A stretch of 64,000 nucleotides of DNA from JASTVH01 sp042862465 (GTDB lineage: Bacteria > Pseudomonadota > Gammaproteobacteria > Pseudomonadales > Oleiphilaceae): NCBI GenBank assembly GCA_042862465.1, contig JASTVH010000004.1, positions 310,001-374,000 on the forward strand. Direction: 5' to 3'. Below, one piece after another: positions 8,116 through 15,116 of the stretch. Each line of letters starts with the position of its first letter. The first letter of the stretch is position 1. A model generated the notes under the pieces. That model worked only from the letters and a program-made list of their open reading frames with translations, had not been told where the DNA came from and searched no databases. A program made the translations under genes and the position numbers.

Positions 8116-8436
8116 CATGTTCTGGACGCTGCCCAGAGCCCTTGGTAATCCCGGGCCATCATTAGGGTTTGCGCTAACTCATTGCAACCATGCTGAGTAG
8201 GGGGTTGAACACGTAGCCTGGAGGAGTGTCAGGAAAACATACTGGTTTTCTCTGAGATGTCTCATGACTGTCAGCATGATTTACAGGGCATGGGGAACCC
8301 TGCTTTTCCGGTGCAGAGCAAGTGTTTGAAGATTATTGAATTGGTTGGGTTGGCGTGAGGTTTGCTTGCCGCTCTGGTAACTGCGAAAGGAAGACACACA
8401 TTACTGTGTCGGTCAGATTGATACGGAGAATAGAGC
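8116..8436. other. Intergenic region upstream of the PEP-CTERM gene
   Basis: 321 bases with no convincing gene. It holds a perfect 6-bp inverted repeat with a 6-base spacer (GAAAAC/GTTTTC, 8233-8250), about 100 bases upstream of a sigma-54 promoter match at 8351-8366. The inverted repeat is at a distance suited to an activator site. I see no riboswitch-like conserved core. Confidence 0.5.
8351..8366 (+). promoter_or_regulatory. Putative sigma-54 (-24/-12) promoter
   Basis: TGGCGTGAGGTTTGCT has GG and GC dinucleotides exactly 12 bases apart and the TTGC element intact, against consensus TGGCACG-N4-TTGC. Only AC to GT in the -24 element deviates. Transcription would begin near 8377, leaving a 5' leader of about 60 bases before the PEP-CTERM gene. 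Confidence 0.6.
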
Positions 8437-9009
8437 ATGGCCAAATCCACTTTCCCTGCTTCCATTGCGGCGGCGTTGATGGGGTTCGTTTCCCTGGCTG
8501 GTTCAGGGGCTGCTTTTGGTACGGTGATCCTGAATGCTGGGACAGCCGACTGCTATGCTGCAGTGTCGCCGCCCAACCAAGGGAATGTAGAAGCATCTTT
8601 CCAGCTTGAGTGCGGCACGAGCCCTGCCACAATGCAATATAAGGCCAATGCTGGAGGTGGTGATGAGGGAACGTTTTTAGCGTCCTACGAAACCACCTTT
8701 AATGGTTCTGATCCGACGAACGCAGTGATTGGCTACATTTCGGGACTCGGTAATCCTTTTATCGACTTCGATAATGTCTGGGTTCTGGCCAAGGACGGTA
8801 ACCATGACCCGAGCTATTACGGCTGGAAAATCTCTGGCTGGGACGGGACAGAGGATATTTCCATTACCGCCTGGGATGACAGAAGAGGCGCAATATCGAA
8901 CGTTAGTATCTGGGCCCATAGCGTTTCCGTGCCTGAGCCGGGTACATTGTCTTTACTGGGTGCAAGTCTGTTTGGCGTAGGTTTTCTCCGCCGCAGGCGG
9001 GCGGCATAA
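8437..9009 (+). CDS. PEP-CTERM sorting-signal protein (exosortase substrate)
   Basis: 190 residues. Residues 1-28 are a Sec signal peptide. The middle is an acidic, Gly/Asn/Asp-rich beta domain with two Cys (CYAAV and LECGT) that may form a disulfide. The C-terminus is a textbook PEP-CTERM tail: VPEPGTLSLLGA, a hydrophobic stretch, then a cluster of four arginines. Such tails are cleaved by exosortase (EpsH/XrtA) and direct proteins to the outer surface or extracellular matrix. No exosortase or exopolysaccharide gene is present in this window. The gene is monocistronic, with a sigma-54 promoter match upstream and a strong terminator downstream. Confidence 0.88.
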   Translation: MAKSTFPASIAAALMGFVSLAGSGAAFGTVILNAGTADCYAAVSPPNQGNVEASFQLECGTSPATMQYKANAGGGDEGTFLASYETTFNGSDPTNAVIGYISGLGNPFIDFDNVWVLAKDGNHDPSYYGWKISGWDGTEDISITAWDDRRGAISNVSIWAHSVSVPEPGTLSLLGASLFGVGFLRRRRAA

Positions 9010-9038
9010 GCCATCGTTGGACAAACCCTGATATTCTG

Positions 9039-9068
9039 AAAAAGCACGGCAATCGCCGTGCTTTTTTT
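9039..9068 (+). terminator. Rho-independent terminator of the PEP-CTERM gene
   Basis: AAAGCACGGC (9041-9050), loop AATC and GCCGTGCTTT form a perfect 10-bp stem followed by a T-run, about 30 bases after the stop. Confidence 0.92.
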
Positions 9069-9430
9069 GTCTTTTTTTAACAACTATCACTCTATCCCTC
9101 TCCCCCACCATGTAATTTGACTGTGGAGTCAGTTTGCATGGCGAACCCAGACTGACTTTTCTTTTCGTAAAGCGCCTTGATTCCAGAGTTTTAAGGTCAT
9201 TATCGCCCGTCCGGCTGATTATCCGAACTGCTCCTTCTAATTGTTGCCAAAAACCTGCAGGAAACTACCTCCTGATGAGGAGGTTCGGGCAGGGACGGGC
9301 AAAACCCAATAGAGGGAATGGGTGTCAGGTCAGCGGGAGGTAGTGCGGATACAATGAGTTAAAAAATAGGCCTTGTGCTTTGAAGCAAACAGATTGTAGA
9401 AATGCTCACAGGAAATTCGACGAGTGAGTT
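9069..9430. other. Intergenic region before the AlbA_2 gene
   Basis: About 360 bases without a credible gene, noticeably less GC-rich than its surroundings. A perfect 7-bp hairpin (ACCTCCT, loop GATG, AGGAGGT; 9267-9284) is present. Nothing else is recognised. Confidence 0.4.
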
Positions 9431-10399
9431 ATGCAACGCGAATACAAACGACTCAGCCGCCGCACCCGCCTGCTGCTCAATCAGGCGGAAGGCTGGACGG
9501 TTGATTTCAAGCGCGACCTGAACGGCGTTAAGCACAAGACGCTGATCGCCTTCGCCAATTCGCCCACCGGGGGTGCCATTCTGGTTGGTGTGGAAGAGGT
9601 GACGGTTGAAGGGGTGCAGCGGGGTCGCGTCGTGGGGTGTGATGTCAGCGACCACGCCCGTCTGCAGATCCAGAACAAGGCACTGAGCTGCACGCCGCCG
9701 ATCAATATCCAGATCATCACCGAGAATCTGGCGAACCGCCCCATTCTGAGGGTGGAAGTGCCCAGTGGGCCGAACAAGCCCTATTGCAGCCAGTCCGGCG
9801 AATACGCTATCCGTAGCGACGGTCGCAATCGCGCACTGCAGCCGGAAGAATTGCTGCAGATGTTCATGGAACAGGAGGCCGAGCAGTTTGTGGCGCGTTT
9901 CCGGCACGCTGTCGGGAAGCTGGAAACCCAGGTGGAAACCATGGATACCGAACTGCGCAGCGGGGTGGACCGGATGCTGGAAGACATCACCCGCCTGGAC
10001 CGTGATACCGGTTTTATCCTCAACGAGCTCTACGGCCGTTCCCGCGATTTACGCGCCGAATCCGAGGCGCACCGGGATTCCGGTGGCCAGGTGGAGCGCC
10101 GCCTGCGTGTTATCAAGCAAAGCCTCGATTACAAGTACAAGGATATGACCCGGCGCATCAATGAGAACTCGCTGCGCATCCAGGCGCTGCTGGACCATTT
10201 CCAGATCGAAGACCCGCTGCGCCAAAGGGCGTATAAACAGATCACCGAAATGGCGCGTATGATTCGGGATCGTGACAACGCTGATCTGATGGATGATTTC
10301 CGGGACATGGCGATTCACATCTACCCGGAGATCGATGCCGAAACGCTGAGCCGCTGGATCAGCGACGTGCCCTCAGAGGCTGGGGATGAGGAAGAATAG
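9431..10399 (+). CDS. AlbA_2 (Schlafen-like) domain protein with coiled-coil tail
   Basis: 322 residues. The first ~140 match the AlbA_2/AAA_4 fold: WTVDFKRDLNG at residues 22-32 is the ExxxxxF-type entry motif (here DFK), FANSPTGGAILVGVEE is the signature strand-turn, and YCSQSGEYAIRSDGRN is the Y-x-R-x-G-xx-N end motif. Residues about 150-300 are heavily charged and helical, probably a coiled coil, with no winged-helix domain. AlbA_2 proteins are variously transcription factors, RNases (SLFN) or unknowns; here the function is open. It is a single gene flanked by a 360-base spacer and the SMP-30 gene 35 bases downstream. Confidence 0.72.
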   Translation: MQREYKRLSRRTRLLLNQAEGWTVDFKRDLNGVKHKTLIAFANSPTGGAILVGVEEVTVEGVQRGRVVGCDVSDHARLQIQNKALSCTPPINIQIITENLANRPILRVEVPSGPNKPYCSQSGEYAIRSDGRNRALQPEELLQMFMEQEAEQFVARFRHAVGKLETQVETMDTELRSGVDRMLEDITRLDRDTGFILNELYGRSRDLRAESEAHRDSGGQVERRLRVIKQSLDYKYKDMTRRINENSLRIQALLDHFQIEDPLRQRAYKQITEMARMIRDRDNADLMDDFRDMAIHIYPEIDAETLSRWISDVPSEAGDEEE

Positions 10400-10434
10400 G
10401 CTCCCTGAACCATTACAAAAACCAAGGATAAAGA

Positions 10435-11526
10435 ATGAAACGCTTACTCGCGACTGTAGTGGCACTGGTCATCGTGGCCGTGCTGGCGCTGCTCCTTTGG
10501 CCGTCACCCGTGGACCCTGTGGCTTACCAGCCTCCCGAAGCGCCGGAGCTGAAAGGCCCACTGGCGCCCAATCAGCGGTTGCAGCAGGTTCAGCTGCTGG
10601 CGGTCGGGCAGGTGACCGGTCCGGAAGACGTGGCCGTGGATGACCAGGGCCGGGTTTACGGCGGGACCGATTCCGGGACCATCGTGCGCATTTCCCGGGA
10701 CGGGCGCGTCGAGCCGTGGGCGGATACCGGCGGCCGCCCCCTGGGGCTGGCTTTTGATGCCGAGGGCAACCTGATAGTGTGCGATGCCTGGAAAGGCCTG
10801 CTGTCGATCGCGCCGGACGGCCAGATCACGGTGCTCACGACCGAAGCGGAGGGTGAACCTTTCGCCTTCACGGACGACGTGGATATCGCCGCCGATGGCA
10901 CCATCTACTTTTCCGATGCCAGCTCCCGGTTCCATCAGCCGGACTACAAACTGGACCTGCTCGAGACCCGCCCCCATGGCCGGCTGCTCAAGTACGAACC
11001 GGACACGGGCGAAACAACGGTGCTGCTGGACGACCTCTATTTCGCCAATGGTGTGGCGGTGGATCCCCAGGAGCGCTTCGTGCTGGTCAACGAGACCTGG
11101 CACTACCGAGTGCAACGATTATGGTTGAGTGGCGAAAAAGCGGGGCAGTACGAGATTTTTGCCGACAACCTCCCCGGTTTTCCCGACGGTATCGCCCGCG
11201 ATGACAGCGGCCGCTTCTGGGTGGCCATGCCGACCCCGCGCAACCCCAGCATCGACCGGATTCATCCCTATCCCTGGCTCAAGGCCATCGTGGCCAAGCT
11301 GCCTGAATCCGCGCAGCCCCAGCCGGTGAGCTATGGTTTCGCCCTGGCCTTGAACGAGAGCGGCGAAGTGCTGGCCAGCCTGCACGATCCCAGTGGTGAG
11401 CACCTGCAGGAAATCACCTCGGTGGAGCCTCATGACGGTGTTCTCTACTTCGGAACGCTGCATAACGACCGTATTGGCCGATTGCCCCTGAGCGCGGTAC
11501 CGGAACTGGAGGAGGCACAACCGTGA
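10435..11526 (+). CDS. SMP-30/strictosidine synthase-like beta-propeller protein, membrane anchored
   Basis: 363 residues. An N-terminal hydrophobic helix (about residues 4-22) is likely an uncleaved anchor or signal, so the propeller would face the periplasm. The rest has the six-bladed layout of the SMP-30/gluconolactonase and strictosidine-synthase-like (APMAP) families: repeated GPEDVAVDDQGRVYGG, RPLGLAFDAEGNLIVCDA, FANGVAVDPQ and FPDGIARDDSGRFWVAM blades. Members hydrolyse lactones or esters; the substrate is unknown. It leads a tightly overlapped cluster: its TGA overlaps the GTG of the thioesterase. Confidence 0.82.
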   Translation: MKRLLATVVALVIVAVLALLLWPSPVDPVAYQPPEAPELKGPLAPNQRLQQVQLLAVGQVTGPEDVAVDDQGRVYGGTDSGTIVRISRDGRVEPWADTGGRPLGLAFDAEGNLIVCDAWKGLLSIAPDGQITVLTTEAEGEPFAFTDDVDIAADGTIYFSDASSRFHQPDYKLDLLETRPHGRLLKYEPDTGETTVLLDDLYFANGVAVDPQERFVLVNETWHYRVQRLWLSGEKAGQYEIFADNLPGFPDGIARDDSGRFWVAMPTPRNPSIDRIHPYPWLKAIVAKLPESAQPQPVSYGFALALNESGEVLASLHDPSGEHLQEITSVEPHDGVLYFGTLHNDRIGRLPLSAVPELEEAQP

Positions 11527-11990
11527 CGTCCACGACCGCCGCCATCCCATGGGACTGGCCCGACCCCTATGTCATGCCCCTCACGGTCGGACCGGAAAGC
11601 ATGGACCGGCTGGGACACGTCAACAACGTCGAGTACGTGCGGTGGCTGGAAGCGGTCAGCTGGGCACATATCGAGTCCCTGGGGATGACCTGGGCGTTGC
11701 AGGAAGAGACCGGACGTGCCATGGCGATCCTGCGTACCGAGATCGACTACCTGGGCGCTGCCGTGGCCGGTGAGCGGCTGCTGCTGGGTACCTGGCTGGT
11801 AGCGTTTGACGGCCGGCTGCGTTCCGAGCGCCGCTTTCAGCTGGTGCGGGAAGCCAACGGGCGCACGCTGATGCGGGCGCTTTCCCGGCACGCCTGCATT
11901 GATATGGCCACCCAGCGGCCGGCGCGGGTGCCGGAGGCTTTCAGGCGTATCCTCGAAGAGGCCGTCATCCCGGGAGAAGGCCAGGCATGA
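11523..11990 (+). CDS. Acyl-CoA thioesterase (4HBT hot-dog fold)
   Basis: 155 residues from a GTG that overlaps the previous stop (GTGA). DRLGHVNNVEYVRWLEAVSW near residues 28-48 carries the conserved D/H-N-x-Y-xx-W/E signature of YbgC/FadM-type thioesterases, which hydrolyse acyl-CoA or acyl-ACP thioesters in the cytoplasm. Length fits. Its own stop overlaps the GNAT start (ATGA), so expression is translationally coupled to both neighbours. Confidence 0.85.
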   Translation: MTSTTAAIPWDWPDPYVMPLTVGPESMDRLGHVNNVEYVRWLEAVSWAHIESLGMTWALQEETGRAMAILRTEIDYLGAAVAGERLLLGTWLVAFDGRLRSERRFQLVREANGRTLMRALSRHACIDMATQRPARVPEAFRRILEEAVIPGEGQA

Positions 11991-12430
11991 TTCAGCTTGC
12001 GGAACTGCAGACAGCGTCCGAACGCACCGCGTTGGACCGTTTCTACAAACGCACCCGGCAGAAGGCGCGATTGGGCGGCGACGACCGGGCCTGGTGGGCG
12101 CTGCAGGGCAGCGAGATCGTCGGCGCCGTGCGGTTGTGCTACCCCGCCTTTGGCGCCTGGCTGCGGACCCTCTATGTGATGCCGGAGTGGCGTCAGATGG
12201 GGGTGGGCTCCAACCTGATCCGCCAGCTCCTGGCAGAGGCGGAGGCAGAGCAGGTCTGGTGTCTGCCGTTCGCGCCCAAGGCCCCTCTGTATGGCCGCTG
12301 CGGTTTTTGCGCCGTCTCGAAAGAGAACATTCCGCAGGGCCTCCAGGATCGCTGGAGTCGCTACCAGCGCTCCGGTATCGATCTGGAGATCATGGCCTGG
12401 GAGCGCCCGGCAGGCGACGACACGACATGA
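11987..12430 (+). CDS. GNAT-family N-acetyltransferase
   Basis: 147 residues. LRTLYVMPEWRQMGVGSNLIRQL near residues 60-80 is motif A with the acetyl-CoA pyrophosphate-binding Q/R-x-x-G-x-G/S loop. APLYGRCGFCAVS near residue 103 is the YxxxGF motif that closes GNAT domains. The substrate is unknown. It overlaps the thioesterase before it and the DTW gene after it by four bases each. Confidence 0.83.
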   Translation: MIQLAELQTASERTALDRFYKRTRQKARLGGDDRAWWALQGSEIVGAVRLCYPAFGAWLRTLYVMPEWRQMGVGSNLIRQLLAEAEAEQVWCLPFAPKAPLYGRCGFCAVSKENIPQGLQDRWSRYQRSGIDLEIMAWERPAGDDTT

Positions 12431-13101
12431 CGTCAGCAATGGAGTCGCCGCGTGAGCGGGCGCTCGAACATTGCCAGGCTTGCGCCCTGCCGGTGAGCCA
12501 TTGCATCTGTCCCTACCGGTGTGTGCAGCCATCGCCGTCGGTGGCGCTGTGGTTGCTGCAGCACCCACAGGAGATGACCAAACCCACCAACACCGGGCGT
12601 CTCATTACCGACCTGGTGCCCAACGCCCGCCGTTTCCGCTGGCATCGCCTGGAACCGGATCCTGGCCTGAAAACCCTGCTTGAGAGCCCGCGTTATCAGC
12701 CCATGGTGGTGTTCCCGACCGATGATCCCCGCCATGAGGCGCGCAAGGTCTCCGACTGGAGGCGCAGCTGTGATCGCACCCCCGCGCTGATCCTGCTGGA
12801 CGGGACCTGGCAGCAGGCGGGCAAGATGTTTCGCCTCACCCGGTACCTGCAGGCCTTGCCGGTGCTGAGCGTGGCTCCGGCACAGGCTTCGCGTTATCAA
12901 TTGCGGCGCAATGGCGGGCCGGGCCGACTCTGTACGGCGGAGATCGGCGCCGAGCTTCTGCGCCATGCCGGAGATGTTCACACGGCGCAGGTGCTGGACG
13001 CCTACTTCGAGGCTTTCTCTCACCACTATCAGGCGGCCCGCAATAATCATCGGCCGCAGGGCGAGACCGCAGTGATGGCCTGGCTGCGGACCCTGAACTG
13101 A
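12427..13101 (+). CDS. DTW-domain tRNA-uridine aminocarboxypropyltransferase (TapT/YfiP-like)
   Basis: The start is the ATG overlapping the GNAT stop, giving 224 residues; the frame is open further upstream only as a shadow of the preceding genes. An N-terminal Cys cluster (HCQACALPVSHCICP) probably binds zinc. LLDGTWQQAGKM near residue 120 is the DTW motif itself (D-G-T-W form), followed by SRYQLRR and LCTAEIGAE, conserved in this family. TapT transfers an aminocarboxypropyl group from SAM to uridine 47 of tRNA (acp3U). It is the last gene of the overlapped cluster. Confidence 0.85.
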   Translation: MTSAMESPRERALEHCQACALPVSHCICPYRCVQPSPSVALWLLQHPQEMTKPTNTGRLITDLVPNARRFRWHRLEPDPGLKTLLESPRYQPMVVFPTDDPRHEARKVSDWRRSCDRTPALILLDGTWQQAGKMFRLTRYLQALPVLSVAPAQASRYQLRRNGGPGRLCTAEIGAELLRHAGDVHTAQVLDAYFEAFSHHYQAARNNHRPQGETAVMAWLRTLN

Positions 13102-13222
13102 AAGCCATTCCCCCGAACTCCGGGAATCGCTAGAGTAGGGGCTGGGGAGCGTGATCCCGTGAGCCGAACGGCAGACGGTAGGCACGCTCCGATCCCTATC
13201 ATCGCCCGACCTGGAGGTGCCC

Positions 13223-14167
13223 ATGCGTGCCGTTGCCTTTGCAGCTTTCGGCGAAGCCGACATGCTTCATCTTGTCGAATCTCCACTGCCGGAGCCGGCG
13301 CCCGGGCAGGTTCGGGTCAAGGTCAGCAGTGCCGGCCTCAACCCCATTGACTGGAAAACCCGTCGCGGGCTTGGTTTTGTCGCGGACCAGATCAAGGGGC
13401 ATCTGCCCTGGACTCCGGGCTTCGACATCGCTGGCCGGGTCGACGCCGTGGGTGAGGGGGGCACACGCTGGCAGCCCGGAGATGCGGTCATGGGGCTGAT
13501 TGGTTTTCCGCTGCAGGGAGGCGGCTATGCCAGTTACGCCCTGGTGGAGCCACAGGCGCTGGTGGCAGCGCCGGATACCCTGGACCTGGCGCTGGCGGGC
13601 GGGATTCCGCTGGCGGCCCTGACCGCCTGGCAAGGCCTCTACGAGCAGGGCGGATTGGAGGCCGGCCAGAAAATCCTGATCCATGCCGGCGCCGGCGGGG
13701 TCGGCCATTTCGCGGTGCAGATTGCCAAGGCGGCCGACTGCCACGTGATTGCCACCGCGTCCTCCCACAACGCCGACTTCCTCGCGGAGCTGGGCGCGGA
13801 CGAAGTGGTTGATTACACCCGCGAGGACTTTGTGGATGTGTGCTACGGGCTCGACTGCGTGCTTGACCTGATGGGGGGCGAGATTGGCATCCGCTCCCTG
13901 CATTGTCTCTCCGAGCACGGCGTGCTGGTGACGGTGCCCACCAATACGGCGGACCAGGTGAAGGCTGCGGCCGACGAGCTGGGCCTCCAGGCCCGCAACT
14001 TCACCGTGCATGCGGACGACGAACAGCTGGAAGAGATTGCCGAGATGGTGGACACCGGTGACATCCGCCTCCACGTCGAAGCCGCCTACCCCCTGGCCGA
14101 CGCTGCCGCCGCGCACCGACGCCTGGAGGAAGGACACGTCCGTGGCAAGCTTGTGCTGCAACCATAA
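13223..14167 (+). CDS. NADPH-dependent quinone oxidoreductase-like (MDR superfamily)
   Basis: 314 residues from ATG 13223, chosen because GGAGG at 13213-13217 is five bases upstream; the in-frame GTG at 13217 lies inside that site. The N-terminal GroES-like domain contains GLNPIDWKTRRGLG and PGFDIAGRVDAVG, and the Rossmann part has ILIHAGAGGVGHFAVQIAK near residue 150. No zinc-ligand Cys pattern is seen, as in QOR/zeta-crystallin-type reductases. The substrate is likely a quinone or enone. A seven-copy heptamer array follows 14 bases after the stop. Confidence 0.85.
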   Translation: MRAVAFAAFGEADMLHLVESPLPEPAPGQVRVKVSSAGLNPIDWKTRRGLGFVADQIKGHLPWTPGFDIAGRVDAVGEGGTRWQPGDAVMGLIGFPLQGGGYASYALVEPQALVAAPDTLDLALAGGIPLAALTAWQGLYEQGGLEAGQKILIHAGAGGVGHFAVQIAKAADCHVIATASSHNADFLAELGADEVVDYTREDFVDVCYGLDCVLDLMGGEIGIRSLHCLSEHGVLVTVPTNTADQVKAAADELGLQARNFTVHADDEQLEEIAEMVDTGDIRLHVEAAYPLADAAAAHRRLEEGHVRGKLVLQP

Positions 14168-14181
14168 CACCCATGCTGCTT

Positions 14182-14230
14182 GTCCGACGTCCGACGTCCG
14201 ACGTCCGACGTCCGACGTCCGACGTCCGAC
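14182..14230. repeat. GTCCGAC heptamer array, seven perfect copies
   Basis: Seven uninterrupted GTCCGAC units lie between the convergent oxidoreductase and fructosamine kinase genes, ending four bases before the kinase stop. All three reading frames stay open through it, which generates spurious ORFs. It is the longest of several related arrays in the window. Confidence 0.95.
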
Positions 14231-14233
14231 GCT

Positions 14234-15100
14234 TCAGCCCGCGTACCGCTGAAGAATACGCTCTACACTGCTGCGATAACCGCCCCCAAACAGATTGAGG
14301 TGATTGAGCAGGTGGTAGAGGTTGTAGAGGTCCGTCCGCTGGCGCCAGTCTGAGGCCACGCCGCTGGCGCTTTCGTAGCTGCGGTAGAACGCCTCCGGGA
14401 AACTCCCGAACAGGGTGGTCATGGCCAGTTCGGCTTCCGCCCAGCCGTAATGGGCCGCTGGATCGACAAGGACTGGTTCGCCCTGGGGGCCGGGAATAGC
14501 GTTGCCACCCCACAGATCCCCGTGAATCAGTGAAGGAGGCTGCTCGGGTATCCAGCGCTCAAGTTGCTCGCACACCCGCTCCAGCCGGCGGGCGCCCGCC
14601 GCATCCAGCAATCCCTGGTTACGGGCCAGTCGGGCTTGGTGGTGCAGGCGGGACTCGGCAAAGAATTCAAAACCGTCGTGGGTCCAGGGATTGGGTTGCG
14701 GGGTCAGGCCACAGAAATTATCCCGCTTGAAACCGAAGGCGTTATGGGTCTGGCGGTGCAGGGCGGCCAGCTGTTCACCGAAGGTCTCCCAGTAATCCGG
14801 CGCCCGCGCGCCACTGTCCAGCCATTCCAGCAGCAGCCACTGGTCATCGCTTTGGATGACCCGGGGTACGCGGACGGTATTGGTCCGATTCAACGCTTCG
14901 AGGCCCGCAGCCTCGGCGGCAAAGAAGTCGGCGGGAGGATGGGGGTGTCGCTTGAGAAACGCTTCGTGGCCATCGCTCAGGGTCAGGTGATAGGCGTCAT
15001 TGATGGAGCCGCCCCCGACCGGGCTGGCGTTTTCGACTGAAGCCAGACCGGTGTCGTTCAGGGCCAGGAGCAGGGATTCGGGAAGGGCGCTCGCTGTCAT
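14234..15100 (-). CDS. Fructosamine/ketosamine-3-kinase family protein
   Basis: I use the ATG at 15100 (288 residues), just after the antiporter stop at 15117; an in-frame ATG at 15148 would overlap that gene. GGGSINDAYHL near the N-terminus is the nucleotide loop, FLKRH the ATP-binding Lys, SLIHGDLWGGNA the catalytic loop (H-G-D-x-W-x-x-N) and VLVDPAAHYGWAE the metal-binding DPA motif. Length equals E. coli YniA. The reaction is phosphorylation of protein-bound ketoamines for deglycation, in the cytoplasm. It probably shares the antiporter transcript. Confidence 0.88.
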   Translation of the reverse strand: MTASALPESLLLALNDTGLASVENASPVGGGSINDAYHLTLSDGHEAFLKRHPHPPADFFAAEAAGLEALNRTNTVRVPRVIQSDDQWLLLEWLDSGARAPDYWETFGEQLAALHRQTHNAFGFKRDNFCGLTPQPNPWTHDGFEFFAESRLHHQARLARNQGLLDAAGARRLERVCEQLERWIPEQPPSLIHGDLWGGNAIPGPQGEPVLVDPAAHYGWAEAELAMTTLFGSFPEAFYRSYESASGVASDWRQRTDLYNLYHLLNHLNLFGGGYRSSVERILQRYAG

Positions 15101-15116
15101 GGCCGGGTTTGATCCT

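Noticed and set aside
8116..8436. Riboswitch before the PEP-CTERM gene
   Set aside because: No conserved aptamer core (c-di-GMP, glycine, SAM or cobalamin) could be recognised; the sigma-54 match explains the region better.
11899..12426. Long N-terminal extension of the DTW-domain frame
   Set aside because: It overlaps the thioesterase and GNAT genes in another frame; the ATG overlapping the GNAT stop gives a normal-length protein.
14001..14513. Minus-strand frame rich in SDVGRRT repeats through the heptamer array
   Set aside because: A heptamer array keeps all frames open; the frame runs across two real genes and lacks a ribosome site. The same applies to the plus-strand frame at 3539-3832.
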